A stretch of DNA of 55,817 nt, taken from the NCBI GenBank assembly GCA_946803715.1, contig CAMPET010000156.1, positions 17,344 through 73,160 of the forward strand, read 5' to 3'. Within the stretch, counting starts at the first letter, position 1, and every line of letters starts with the position of its first letter. The notes beneath the pieces are model-generated. The model had not been told where the DNA came from. It ran no database searches and was given only the letters and a program-made list of their open reading frames with translations. The DNA comes from Beroe ovata (lineage: Eukaryota > Ctenophora > Nuda > Beroida > Beroidae). The position numbers and the translations under genes are program-made. This document shows positions 9,699-20,979 of this stretch, piece by piece.

Positions 9699-10544
9699 AG
9701 GTACATGACACTATGACAGTAACACTAACAATATCATCTGACAAATCTATCGCGATCGCCCTAATTTTATCACGTGATCACTCAGCTGCTTTGTCGGTTT
9801 CCTGACAAATTTTACATTTACAAATCAAATGAGAAATTGGTCATAGTCATATACGATTACACGTCATTATTAGGGATTCGAGGCCCAAGCTCGATTAAAA
9901 AATAAAAAAGGTCCGACACTTCACACTTTAAAATCAGTANTCCGTAATCAGCTCACCGAGATCTACCAGAATATAATTGAGCCTCAAAAAGTTAGAAAAA
10001 AGGGCGTACCCTAGCCTTTCTACGACTTTTCAGTTCACTGAGTAGAACAGGGGCGCGCAACGTGTGCACAAACATGACAGTAACAATAACATCTGACAAA
10101 TCTATCGCCCTAATTTTATCACGTGATCACTCAGGCTTTGTCGGTTTCCTGACCGGGACCCATCCCAATATTTACAAATTTTACATTTACAAATCAAATG
10201 AGAAATTGGTCATAGTCATACGATTATACGTCATTATTAGGGATTCGAGGCCCAAGCTCGATTGAAAAATAAAAAAAGGTCCGACACTTCACACTTTAAA
10301 ATCAGTAAACGTGATGATATTCATATTGATAATCATAATAATGAACTGTAATCGCTCATACCGCGAGCTTCAGTTCTTGGTCCATCTTCAGTTCTTGGTC
10401 CACTTAAGTGTTAAATTGTGCCTTTTCTATAAATGCATTTCCCATGATTTCTGCTGAACAACTATTCCTGCTGGACAACTATAAAACACGTTGGCAGTAC
10501 CTGCAAGGTCCGTTCTGCTTGCAGTTGCAGCACTGTTACAGTGC

Positions 10545-10648
10545 GAAATGTGCGAACTCGAAAAGTTTTGCACGAAGAACCGACCTTACAGATACAGTAA
10601 CTGTGGGGTCGGTTCTTCGTGCAAAACTAAAAGTTTTCGCACATTTCC
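10545..10648. mobile_element. 104-bp hairpin element
   Basis: Arms of about 41 bp (gaaatgtgcgaactcgaaaa onward, and its inverted copy from 10608) enclose a short loop. The arms pair almost completely. An open frame over this stretch (10408-10839) is a by-product. It is probably a small MITE. Confidence 0.7.
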
Positions 10649-10977
10649 CTGCTTGTTTTAGGACGACAGGCGTCTACCCCTATGCAAGCTGTACCCTAAG
10701 AGACACGGAACAAAAGCGGCATTTGCAAATGTTGCTTGAGGATAGTGGTTCACCACGTTGTATGCAAACATGTTCTGGGAATGATAGAGGAATGTCCACG
10801 CTTGCGATCTGGACGGGAGACATTTCTTGTTACAGATAAAAATTCAAAACAAAAATAATTCTCAAAACACCATTGGGAATGGGACGATTATCAGAAACAC
10901 CAGAATTGTCAGAATTATCAGAAATATTCTTATGAAATCGTGTGATAGATCTACAGTTCCCTGATACAATACCATAC

Positions 10978-13900
10978 CTTTTCTCGAGGTTAACGTACAT
11001 CCGGATAGTATCTATCCACAGCATAACCCATGCAAAGTACGTGATAATGTGGAATAGGGAGAGGACGATCATTGTAAAGCTTGCCTTGTTTTCAACCATC
11101 GTACCCCGCTTCACCCACCGTGTCAATGCTGAATGATGCTTTGTTACCCAACCATGCTTACACTTACTGATAGCTGGTAGTTTTAGCTATGATTCGACGG
11201 AATTTTCACACCCATGTATCATAAATTAGTGATAAATGTTAATATCATTACATTCACGTAATCCTTTATCATATTCATTCCATGATATGAGTCAGCTTTA
11301 TTAAAGCTTACCCTTCATTTTGACATGGAGTTTAAGCAGGACCGGCAGGTGTCTCTTATCGCCCTGCTCGCCACATTGAGAGGACGGGCTCCCGGCCTGG
11401 TCATGAGACGGCGACCCGACCATGGGAGACGACCACACTTTCGCGTGCCGGGTTGTGCCACCACATTCCGTGATCTGGGTGTAGCGAGCTCCAGCCTTAG
11501 CGTACCGCACACTCACTTGTGTCATGTTCCTCATCCGCACCACCTGTCATCATGACATGTTGACACCGGTACATGTTGACAGAGTGACATGTCGACACTA
11601 TGACACAGTGCTACTGACATGTTGATACCGTGACACTGTGACATGTCGACACCGTGACATGTTGACACTGTGACACAGTGACATGTTGACAGTTGACACT
11701 GTGTCACATTGACACTGACATGTTGACACCGTGAAAACTTGTTATCGTTCCTCATCCGCACCACCTGTCATCATGACATGTTGACACAGTGACATGTTGA
11801 CACAGTGACATGTTGACACAGTGACATGTTGACACAGTGACANTTGGCTCTATTAGATAACTGTTCTAGTGGTGCATGCTTGTCACATAATTCCAGAACA
11901 CGATTCTGTAGATTCTCAGTAGCTATATCAAGATTGGGCTCAAAATACACGAATTCATCCCAGTTTGTATCATTAAATTCGTCCACTAAGTTACTTTCAT
12001 TAATGTTATTCATGTTTCTTCTAGTGATAGTAGGGATATTCATACTATCCGTTTCTTTATAGTTCTGGAAAATAGCAAACGTAGTTAGGGTCCTGAGCTC
12101 CCTGAATGGGAAAAAACCGTTTACCAGCTGATTTCTTCACTAATGTGTCCCCAAGGATGTCCAGTACCACCTCAAAAAACCCTAACATCCACTGCACGGT
12201 GGAACATGTCCTTAGGGGCCACGCCCATTTTTGCCCTCAGGCGCACATTTCAAATCCCTATATTGGGGCTTCTGAGGCTTGTGGAGTCTTCCGACTTGGT
12301 CCAGGGTGTATATCCCGCCAATATCAAGATACTTCTCCTTGACAACTTTTTTGTTAGATAATTGGTTAATTGGCCAATTAGCTAATTGGGTCATTATCAA
12401 AAAATCGAAGAAAATTTTTTCGACTCAAATTGATCAGAATGGCATAAAACGCGGAAAAAAGTGCTTTTCAGAAAAATTTCGAATTTTTTTTAACTTGGAA
12501 AAATTTTGGGTCTTACAAAAATTCCGGCTTACGCTCAAACATGGTGTTCTCTGTTGAGCTATGGGCGTGGTAAACACACTTTATTTCTAGATCGCAGAGA
12601 AAGAAATCGAGTTCAAATATTGTGTAATCAAGATTTTGGATTTTTCACCCAAAACCCCTTTCGTAATCATCTGTTATCAAAGCCAAAACCACGCTCTCAG
12701 AAGGGAAATACCTTATCCATAATCACACTCTCATGTCGAAAGTGTAAGTCCCAACCCCCATCTGATGAATTTAGGAATAAGAATACGATGTCTTACATAG
12801 GGACGGTGGGAGATGATAAATGATACAGATTCAATGCTGGTTTGACCTGCTCTGCTGTCTCATGTCTGTTGAGCAGTTCAGAGTTCTTTAACAATCCTGA
12901 CTTTGCAGGCATACCTTCAGCCTTTTTCGTCTTTACACTTTACAGCCTGTTCTACAGGCTACAGATCCTGGCTGACTTCTGCAATCTGCTCGCTGGGTAG
13001 CCTGCCGGCTGAAAGTCACTGTACTGATTGTATCAGCATTTTTCGAGTCGGGAAACTGTTTTGAGTCGGTCAACGTATCGTTAGCAGATTGAGATATCCA
13101 GTTATATCTAGGTATCTAGGAAATCTGTTCAGCTCATAAGCTGTTACAAGTAGGCGGATGCACAGTGAGTGCTAAGCAGGATAGATTCTGCTCATCCGGT
13201 AGCCTGATACAATATAAATATTGTATCAGATATTTGCCACTCGACCATTTCGAAGTTTCGAGTTGGGTAGTGAGGCAGTATAATACGCTCAGTAGAAAGG
13301 ATAAACAGTACGCAGTAGAGCGCTATACAGTGGGTAATGGGTATTCACTCTGTAGAAGGTAGCACAGTGAGCGTTAGCGATATACACTGAGTATACGCTC
13401 AGTAGAAAGGAGCACAGTAAGTGCTAGCGATATACAGTGAGTATACGCTCGGTAGAAGGGAGCATAGTGAGTGCTAGCGATATACAGTGAGTATATGATC
13501 AGTTGAAGGGAGCACATTGAGCGCTAGCGATATACAGTGAGTATACGCTCAGTGGAAGGGAGCACAGTGAGTGCAACCCATATACGCTCAATAGGGTCTG
13601 GGGAGCACAGTTAGTACTTGCTATATACAGTTAGAATAAGCTCAGTTGAAGGGAACCAGTATATAGCAGCTCACGCAGCTCTGAATATTCAGCTGAACAT
13701 CTTGCTACTAGGACCAAGTCAGTCTTATACTTTTAACTTGTGACCCCCAAGTGATATGATAATTTTACCACAGATATACCAGGTGACACCCAGAACTCAG
13801 GGAGCATACGTCACCAGACCTTACCTGAGAAAATGATAACTATGAATACATTATTGACGATAACTCGGTTTATTTTTCTCCGATCAAGAAATTAAGTGTG

Positions 13901-15741
13901 TTTACCACGCCCATGGCTCAACTGAGAACATCATGTTTGAGCGTAAACCGGAATTTTTCTAAGACCCAAAATTTTTCTAAGTTAAAAAAATCAAAATTTT
14001 TCTGGAAAGCACTTTTTTCCGCGTTTCATGCCATTCTGATCAATTTGAGTCGAAAAAATTTTCTTCGATTTTTTGAAATTGACCCAATTAGCTAATTGGC
14101 CAATTAACCAATTATCTAACAAAAAAGTTTTCAAGGAAAAGTATCTTTATATTGGCGAGATATACATCCTGGACGAAGTTGGAAGTCTCTACAAGGCTCA
14201 GAAGTCACAATATCACGATTTGAAATGCGCGCCTGAGGGCAAAAAGGGCGTGGCNTGATCGGGATACCGTATTTAAAAGATGGGGATTTACCTCGTAGAA
14301 GACTTTGAGGGATAACACCACGTTTGACAGAATGGGGAAGAGAAGGAAAACCACAATGGTGAGGATGTAGAATATGAGGGGTCCCGGTCCTAGGTCACCG
14401 ACCGTGGAATTGAGGAGGACAAGAGGCTGGAATTCGGGGACATAGGACGTGGGATACACGAACTTGTAGGGTGAGAACACAAACATCGGGCAGTACGCCG
14501 GTCGTCCAGGGTCAATAGCTTCTCTGTGATACGACTGGGGGCGTGGGATTGCGGTAATAGATGTGATCAAAACACTCTCGTCAAGACATAGCTGATACCA
14601 ACATGAATAGTCGGGGAGGAAATTAAAACCGGACTTACCACAAACGGTGACGTGGCCAGGATGATGACAATGGCAGCAAACACCACTATCCAGGCTACAT
14701 AGTGCTGCTTCTTCACCAAGTAGATGCGATACGGCTTGCAGATGAAGATGTACCTGTCAAATGGGTCAACTGTCATTTCAAAACCAGAGACAGTTATAGT
14801 AGAGTACAAAAGAGTCTGTAAACTATCACTGTATCAGTTATATTAGGGTACAAAAGAGTCTGTAAACTGTCATGAATGTTGTATGCCAGCCCTGAGTTAT
14901 AAAAAGAAGGCGATTAATATAATGCTTCACCTGTCAACACTGAGAAGGAGCATGATCCAAACAATGAGTCGGGATGTCATGTTGAACACTGCCCCGGTTA
15001 TGTTGCACAGTACACGTTCCACTATCGACATTCCGCTGCATGGGGAGACGTGTGTTAGAAATGAGGGTGGAGAGGTGATGAGGGGGCATTGATTAGGGAG
15101 TCGAGATGTATCACGATTGTAAAGCTGACAAGACACTCACAACGTCTCATCAGAGCAGTTATCGAGAGTACTGCCGTAAGTGGTTGTCGAAGCAAAGTAG
15201 GTGTAGGTGTACGTAGTGAAGTTACTGATGTAGTAACCATGATGAGTTACGTTGCCATGGTAACTTGTCGTGACACCACGTGTATCGAATAGGGCGGTGA
15301 CACCTAGGTCAGGATTCTCAATGCGGTGTTTGTAGAACGCATACAACATGAACGGCATGCACACTCCTGTCATGAGTCCACAGACAGTCAGCGACAGGTA
15401 GATGGGTGTCTGGGAGAAAGGGGGGGTGTCAATAGACAATACCAATTCTATAATATCATATTGCTAAGGTGAAAGAGAGGATTGGTTAGCTTCAAATTCA
15501 ATGATCGACTGCAAATCCAATGCAAGTATTTTGATATTTTGTATAAAAAAACTTCTGAGGAAACATATCATACCTGGATTGCTTTTGAAGCTCTGATGAT
15601 TTTGACCAGTCTGTAGGAGACGTATGAGTTCCCGATTACTGAGATCACACAGAAGATGATACCCAGGAAAAAGAAGAACCACTCAGCAAACACAGACGCG
15701 TTTTGTATCTTATTGAATTGGAAAACTAACTTTTCGGACAT
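10978..15741 (-). CDS. rhodopsin-like (class A) GPCR, TM1-TM6, seven exons
   Basis: Seven exons join with matching phases: 15574-15741 (start MSEKLVF), 15141-15409, 14931-15035, 14639-14753, 14292-14534, 11312-11543 and 10978-11128, about 427 residues. TM1 has GN at the conserved position (IIFCVISVIGNSYVS). TM3 carries the disulfide Cys (VLCNITGAVFN) and runs into SVDRYIFICKPYR, with the DRY triplet split by an intron. TM5 is PLIFYILTIVVFLLFPIL. TM6 is SLFHIITYFAWVMLWID. Odd points: the usual TM2 Asp is absent (TVCGLMTGVCMPF); the TM2-TM3 loop is about 60 residues, Tyr/Thr-rich with sequons NVT, NFT and NCS; the third cytoplasmic loop is long and basic. TM7 is not found. The ligand cannot be inferred. 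Confidence 0.8.
11546..11844. repeat. minisatellite, 16-bp unit
   Basis: Units of the type gacatgttgacacagt repeat irregularly, ending with four regular copies at about 11777-11842. A 40-bp segment (gttcctcatccgcaccacct onward) occurs at 11525 and again at 11749. It includes the splice acceptor of the sixth GPCR exon, so that acceptor is duplicated. A single N at 11843 ends the array. Confidence 0.8.
11847..12043 (-). mobile_element. LINE endonuclease-RT linker fragment
   Basis: The frame contains NLVDEFNDTNWDEFVYFEPN and VLELCDKHAPLEQ. This pattern (a short-distance FN..NW followed by DKHAP) is typical of the linker between endonuclease and reverse transcriptase in non-LTR retrotransposons. 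It is truncated by the N gap and minisatellite. It lies in the large GPCR intron. Confidence 0.65.
12218..14254. mobile_element. fold-back element with ~365-bp inverted arms and a 50-bp tandem core
   Basis: The left arm 12218-12582 and right arm 13892-14254 are inverted copies of each other, about 85-90% alike by eye (for example gccacgcccatttttgccct against its complement at the right end, and the aattggccaattagctaatt segment in both). The right end is cut by the N at 14255, so the true termini are unknown. The interior has no transposase frame but carries a 50-bp tandem array. It lies in the GPCR intron between TM5 and the third cytoplasmic loop. Confidence 0.8.
13291..13610. repeat. 50-bp tandem repeat
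   Basis: Units starting gtatacgctcagtagaaagg recur at 13391, 13441, 13491 and 13541 with an exact 50-bp period. A variant starts at 13341 and looser copies lie either side. It is the core of the fold-back element. Confidence 0.88.
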
Positions 15742-16711
15742 ATTGTGACTGGGAACCCTGTGAGATATTGGTTTAATCAATAACATGTTCTCTGTCCGAC
15801 TAGAACAGTGGACGTGTGAATCAGGAGCTTATTCCAGAACATTACATGAGCTGAAGTTCACTGTTACCAGCTACATAGGCACTGTAGTCAACGTAACCAC
15901 TAACCAGCTGTTACTAACAACACAAAACTATAAAATTGATGTCAGTTTTACAGCGTCATGTGATCTAGAGGCTGGAGTTCAACACAAAGACATCACAATA
16001 GTGTCCAATGGTAAGGGGAGCCTGAACCACAGAGCCCTACATTTAGGCTGCGAATTAGAAAACACTATGAAATGGGTATTAATTAAACACAACAACCTAT
16101 ACCTGGGGAAATTATAATGGCCCAATGAGAATAATTACGTGAGTTGGTAATTAAGCTATTAAATTCTAACGAAATATAGCGATAATAGTGACAAAAACGT
16201 CGTCTCTGCAGTAGTCAACAATAGAACCTAAGTTGAAAATTGGTGTCAGGGTAAAAGTGTCGTGAAGGGAAATGTGCTGTCAAGAGAAGAGTCAAGGGAA
16301 AGTTAATTGAGAACAGTGGTGTCAGTGAAGAGCTGCCAAATCCAATAGATAAGTGGTCCCACAGCCAGTATTGAAGAAGTAGGGTCTAGGTTAGAGTGGT
16401 GTAAGGGGAAAAGTTATCCAATGGGGAAAGTGCTGTCAGGGATGAATTGGTGTCAATGGGAAACATATAATCAAGTCGCACATAATATGAGAGGGTAAAT
16501 TAATGTAAAATCGTATTCACCTGAGTAGACAATAGTGCAATCACGATACTCACTGTCCCTAGTTGTCGCTTGCTTCCGATACCTATTGAAAGCCTAGCGT
16601 CTACCTCTCTACAGTTGTTCTATGGACACGATGCTTACTATGGGACAAGATCTCCAATTCATGGAATTTACAAGGAAGATCGAAATGGTCGACGGAAGAT
16701 CACATGATCAT
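15742..16711. other. upstream of the GPCR, no gene seen
   Basis: It contains a possible acceptor (tctcacag) just before the GPCR ATG, implying a 5' UTR intron. Degenerate gtgtcagg/aagggaaa repeats lie around 16250-16470. The 110-residue plus frame at 15785 has no recognisable domain and is not called. Confidence 0.4.
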
Positions 16712-16858
16712 ATACTGCTTTGTCAGATGTTACCTGACCTGTTTCTCGCGCGAGCGCGCCTTCATCGAAGGCCGAAACAGGCCTGTTTCGGCCTTCGATG
16801 AAGGCGCGCGCGCCGCGCGCGAGAAACTGAGGTCAGATAAAATCTGACAAATACTGCT
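16712..16858. mobile_element. intact family B MITE with 8-bp target duplication
   Basis: The 131-bp element at 16720-16850 starts TTGTCAGATGTTACCTGACC and ends ATCTGACAA. It is flanked by a perfect 8-bp duplication ATACTGCT (16712-16719 and 16851-16858). The centre is a GCGC and ggccttcgatgaaggc palindrome. It confirms the ends and duplication length seen in the nested copy at 8762-8859. Confidence 0.92.
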
Positions 16859-18922
16859 GTGTCCTAGAAGAACAGGGTCCAAGAAGTAGAAGGGCTGCTA
16901 TTTCAATATGATGAAGTTACAACTGTGCAGTCCGCTGCTCGACCATGAGTCCTGCTTGCAAGAGTAATTCTGTGAGTAACGGTGAGATCAGTAAAAGGAA
17001 CAGTTGTTGTGTAACATCCAATTATCTGATTATACTCATTATACTGATTATACTCTGATTATGAATGAGTTGCTCTATGATCCTGTCTGCAGCACTTGGA
17101 GTATTACATTATGATACTACTAGAAAACCCGCCAAGTGGACGTGATAAACTACCCATTGGGCACGACTATAGGACGTGAATTTAAAACAACGGCTAGGCA
17201 AAGCATATATGTTCGCGATCTGACAGCAAAACAGCTGCTGGAAGTAAAAAACTGCTCAAAAGCGGTGATGAAACCCATGTCCCCGAGAGCGAAATCCATG
17301 ACTTATAAAGTTAGATGCGTATATGGATGAGCTGTTATAAGCGGTTGGGCTCATGATAGCCTAGGAAATTATAGGTACTGCACAATGGTGCAATCAAATC
17401 CATCGCGTCATACCACACATGTTTATTGTGTGTCGCAGGTTTCATGGTTATTGTGAGCAGTAAGCACTGCGACTCCCCCGTGTTGCTCACACATAGCTTA
17501 TCATTCTAAGTGGCTGATTATGTCACGTACGTACCCGATACTATATCACAGTTGTCATCAGAAGCTGACATGAGGAGCAAGATTGCAAATGATAGCGGTC
17601 CAACGATCCTCACGTCATGATGCAATCCGTTTATCAAACATGCAATACAAAAGCTGACAAAAGCCCGGCATGCCGGCAAAGTCTAAGAGTAAGACAGCTA
17701 GTACTAGTAGGACATGCCCACACCAACCACAGCTGAAAACACACTGAACAAGGCGAGAGCGCTTTGATAAGGGAGTCATGCCGGAGCCATGGATCATTGG
17801 GTTCCGTAGGGAGGGATGTCTCAGGGGGGTTTATCAATAGACTCGGGCAGTCGCATATAAACAATATGTCATGGGAGAAGACTGAGTTAGTAGTTTTGTA
17901 TGATGGAGGATAATTTGAGTGCTCCATTGTCCTCAAACAACATGGACTTCCTGGATGCTCATATGGACTTCCTGGATGCGCATAAGTGAGGGATGTTCAC
18001 AAATTTGGGAGGAGGATACACTATATAATCATCTAATTATGTCCAAGGGATGGCATTCCGGATTGCAAATCACAGAGTTTGAAATACCTTAAAACCTAAG
18101 ATTGCCCGTCATCTAAGTGTGCTTCCATGGCTTTCAAATCAATAAATCAAAAATAAAATAACCGAAAGGTGCATCTCAAAATTATGCACTTGGGAACACT
18201 GTTGAAAGCACACTCTCGCGGATAAATCAACGTGTTCTGTGTTTAACTGTTATGCAATGTTGAATCCGTTAATTTTATACTAATTAAACATTTTGTAGAA
18301 TTATCCAAACCGGTAAATCTCCAAATTATCCAAACATGACAGGGAATAATGAACAATGAACATCAATTATTGATGTTCTGGTTCACCATTTTGAACCAGA
18401 GCAATAGTTGATGCGTGACACTGACAGCAGATTTTGTACAAAGATGGAGAAGAACTAGCACGGCCAGTAGCTGGTGCCTGGTACCTGGTACCTCTTACCA
18501 GTCGCGGTCGACTGTGCACAACTGTAAGCAATAAGTTGTCAATACATACCTATTACCATGCAGTTTACATACCAATAGAAGTTGAAAGTCAAAATCATTT
18601 AAGCTAACCCTAAATACATTTAAAAGTGAGCATCACATGAAGAAATTTGACCAGCTGCAAATGCTTCACTGATGAAAGGTATGCTGTCAAGCAGGCGACA
18701 AAATCAGCTGGACGGACGCCAGATTTACCTATCCAAGTTAGATAATACTGATGATTCCAATCCTGCTCTGATGAACACCACATTATGGTATTTATCATGA
18801 CAAGCTCTAGTGGGTACATGACTCCTTGATAATTGTCAACAAACATAGGACAGCTGTGTGTGTGTGTGTGAAAGAGGGATCTCTTGGTCACTTAGATGAT
18901 AAATAGGACGAATAGTTGTTCA
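16859..18922. other. gene-poor stretch
   Basis: No coding exon could be supported. A short dispersed motif near 17123-17165 (gaaaacccgccaagtggacg) recurs near 45937. A GT run lies at 18857-18870. Short frames here lack domains and splice support. Confidence 0.4.
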
Positions 18923-18986
18923 ACGAACATTTTACTGTACCAGTACAGATCAACGCTTCGTTTTATTGCTACAGTAAAATGTTCGT
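18923..18986. repeat. short inverted repeat
   Basis: Perfect 17-bp arms acgaacattttactgta and tacagtaaaatgttcgt are separated by 30 bp. It may be a tiny MITE or its relic. Confidence 0.6.
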
Positions 18987-19520
18987 CACAAAACTAATGC
19001 TGCGACAGAAAACGTCATAGTATTGACGTGGGCGGTGGGGAGTGACCAAGACAACCATACCATCTACAGTCTACAACAAATATAGGATGAATGTTTCCCA
19101 ATCAAGGTTACATCTCCTTGATTTCCAATCGAATCTATTGTCTACTTCATCATAAACCCATTTAAAAGAAGGACATATCTCTGTACGATCATATAATGAA
19201 GAGAATATGGGGCAAGGAATGAACTATAGCTCATTCCTGCAACAGGACTATAGATTGGGAATGAATCATCACCCCCACAACATACAATGTGCGGCAGATC
19301 ATCGAGTATCAACACCAGATGTCCCTTAATCCCCCCTCCCCGTGTGTAATAGCTGAAGTATCATAGAACTAGAGATATGACACCCCAATATCATAATATA
19401 TACTAGGGTAAACGGGTACTTACAATACCTGACGTGTACAGTAATAATAGACAGGTCTGGCTAGGTATCCCATGAACTATGTGTCACTATCATGAGCATA
19501 CATGACGTCCCGGGTCCTGG

Positions 19521-19578
19521 TAAGTGTGTTACCAGCCCGTGACCAGCCCGTGACCAGCCCGTGACCAGTCCGTGACCA
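19521..19578. repeat. 12-bp tandem repeat
   Basis: Four to five copies of gaccagcccgtg lie in a row, with a single-base variant in the last ones. Confidence 0.8.
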
Positions 19579-19771
19579 GTGCTTACAGCTGGTACCCCAG
19601 ACTATGTGCACCTCAATGGAGAGTATGACATGGGAATATGTTATTAGATGCATGAAGTATAAACAGCAGTCATCCATCTCAACCCCCCTTCTACCTTATT
19701 TCTAGTCTCATCTCGAGTGAGCTCCACGTATCCTGAGATTCTCCAAAAATTGGGGTCTTAACTTATTAACT

Positions 19772-20523
19772 TATTTACTTTTCATCCAAATAAAAGAAGA
19801 TTTACGTACAAATATTTCCCTAATATCAAATTATTACAGAGCAGTATTCTTCAAATTAGTATTCGTTTAAAAAGCCACTCACTATTCACTAAGATTAACA
19901 TAAATATGTGGGACACGAGATAGCAAAAATAATATGAGTCAATTACCGTAATCTTGAGGTAATATTCTGCTGGATAATTGTTAAAAATTCTCTGCTACAA
20001 AACATGATAATTACCCAGAAAATTGAAAAAACTACAAAATCTCACCAGGCTTGCTATGCTGACAGATCTCAACTGATATAATATCATACCTAATGTGTTA
20101 TTAGGTTCCATATAATTACTATTGGCGCGAATGNGGTATTCTAGAAGTTGGGTATTCCGTACCCCAATCATTTACTTTTCATCAAAATAAAAGAAGATAT
20201 ACGTACAAATATTTCCCTAATTTCAAGTTATTACAGAGCAGTATTCTTCAAATTAGCATTCGTTTAAAAAGCCACTCACTTAGACTAACATAAATATGTG
20301 GGACACGAGATTGTAAAAATAATATGAGTCAATTACCGTAATCTATAGGTAATATTCTGCTGGATAATTGCTAAAAATTCTCTGCTACAAAACATGATAA
20401 TTACCCTGAAAATTGAAAAAACTACAAAATCTCACCAGGCTTGCTATGCTGACGGATATCAACTGATATAATATCATACCTAATGTCTTATTAGGTTCCA
20501 TATAATTACTATTGGCGCGAATG
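19772..20523. repeat. near-identical tandem copies across a single N (probable false duplication)
   Basis: The segment 19772-20154 recurs at 20169-20523 in the same orientation with scattered substitutions and short indels. A single N at 20155 lies exactly between the copies. Both end with attggcgcgaatg. The pattern suggests overlapping haplotype contigs that were not merged. No gene is seen here. Confidence 0.75.
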
Positions 20524-20979
20524 TCAATCGTTCTTGGGGAGATGCAAGGCACAAAACCGAAGAAGTCTCGATACATTGGTGGAGGAAGGGCAATTGGTCA
20601 ACTTGGGTGGTGGACACATATATTCATTATGGTAATTTGATGCACACAGTTCGAATGACCATGCTAGAGAGAGAGGGGCGGGCTGGTGAACCACGTATTC
20701 AATATATTGCACCACTCTGGTGGTACAGACCACAGCAGTATAATATATCCCACTATCCCAGAGCAGATGTCGAGCTATCATACATTATCATCTAGCAAAC
20801 CTCTACCCTCCGCAGTCGGCTCACTATTTCCGGGTGTCCGGGCAGGTGCCCGGTAATGGTCCGGGAGTGAAAGTCTGCTTTCACCGTGATCTGTTGATCA
20901 CCGTTCCTGAGAGAAGGCGTTAATCAGGAGTAGGTGCTGTTCACATTGTACAAATTCACGGCCGGAATTACGGAATGAA

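Larger units (their letters stand above)
8948..10307. repeat. two versions of one locus flanking single-N gaps (probable unmerged haplotypes)
   Basis: The sequence around 8957-9001 (ctacgacttttcagtt, then gcgcgcaacgtgtgcaca) recurs at 10019-10070. The stretch 9708-9939 recurs at 10071-10304 with small differences. Single Ns sit at 9099 and 9940. The first version contains about 700 bp of family B MITE sequence between the shared flanks; the second has almost none. This reads as two alleles placed in tandem by scaffolding, with an insertion difference between them. Confidence 0.65.

Noticed and set aside
10408-10839. 143-residue plus-strand frame
   Set aside because: It runs through a hairpin element and shows no domain or splice support.
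15785-16117. 110-residue plus-strand frame upstream of the GPCR
   Set aside because: No recognisable domain; likely chance in the GPCR 5' region.
17615-17936. Hydrophobic minus frames as extra GPCR exons
   Set aside because: No phase-compatible splice sites to the GPCR, whose TM1 exon already carries the start.
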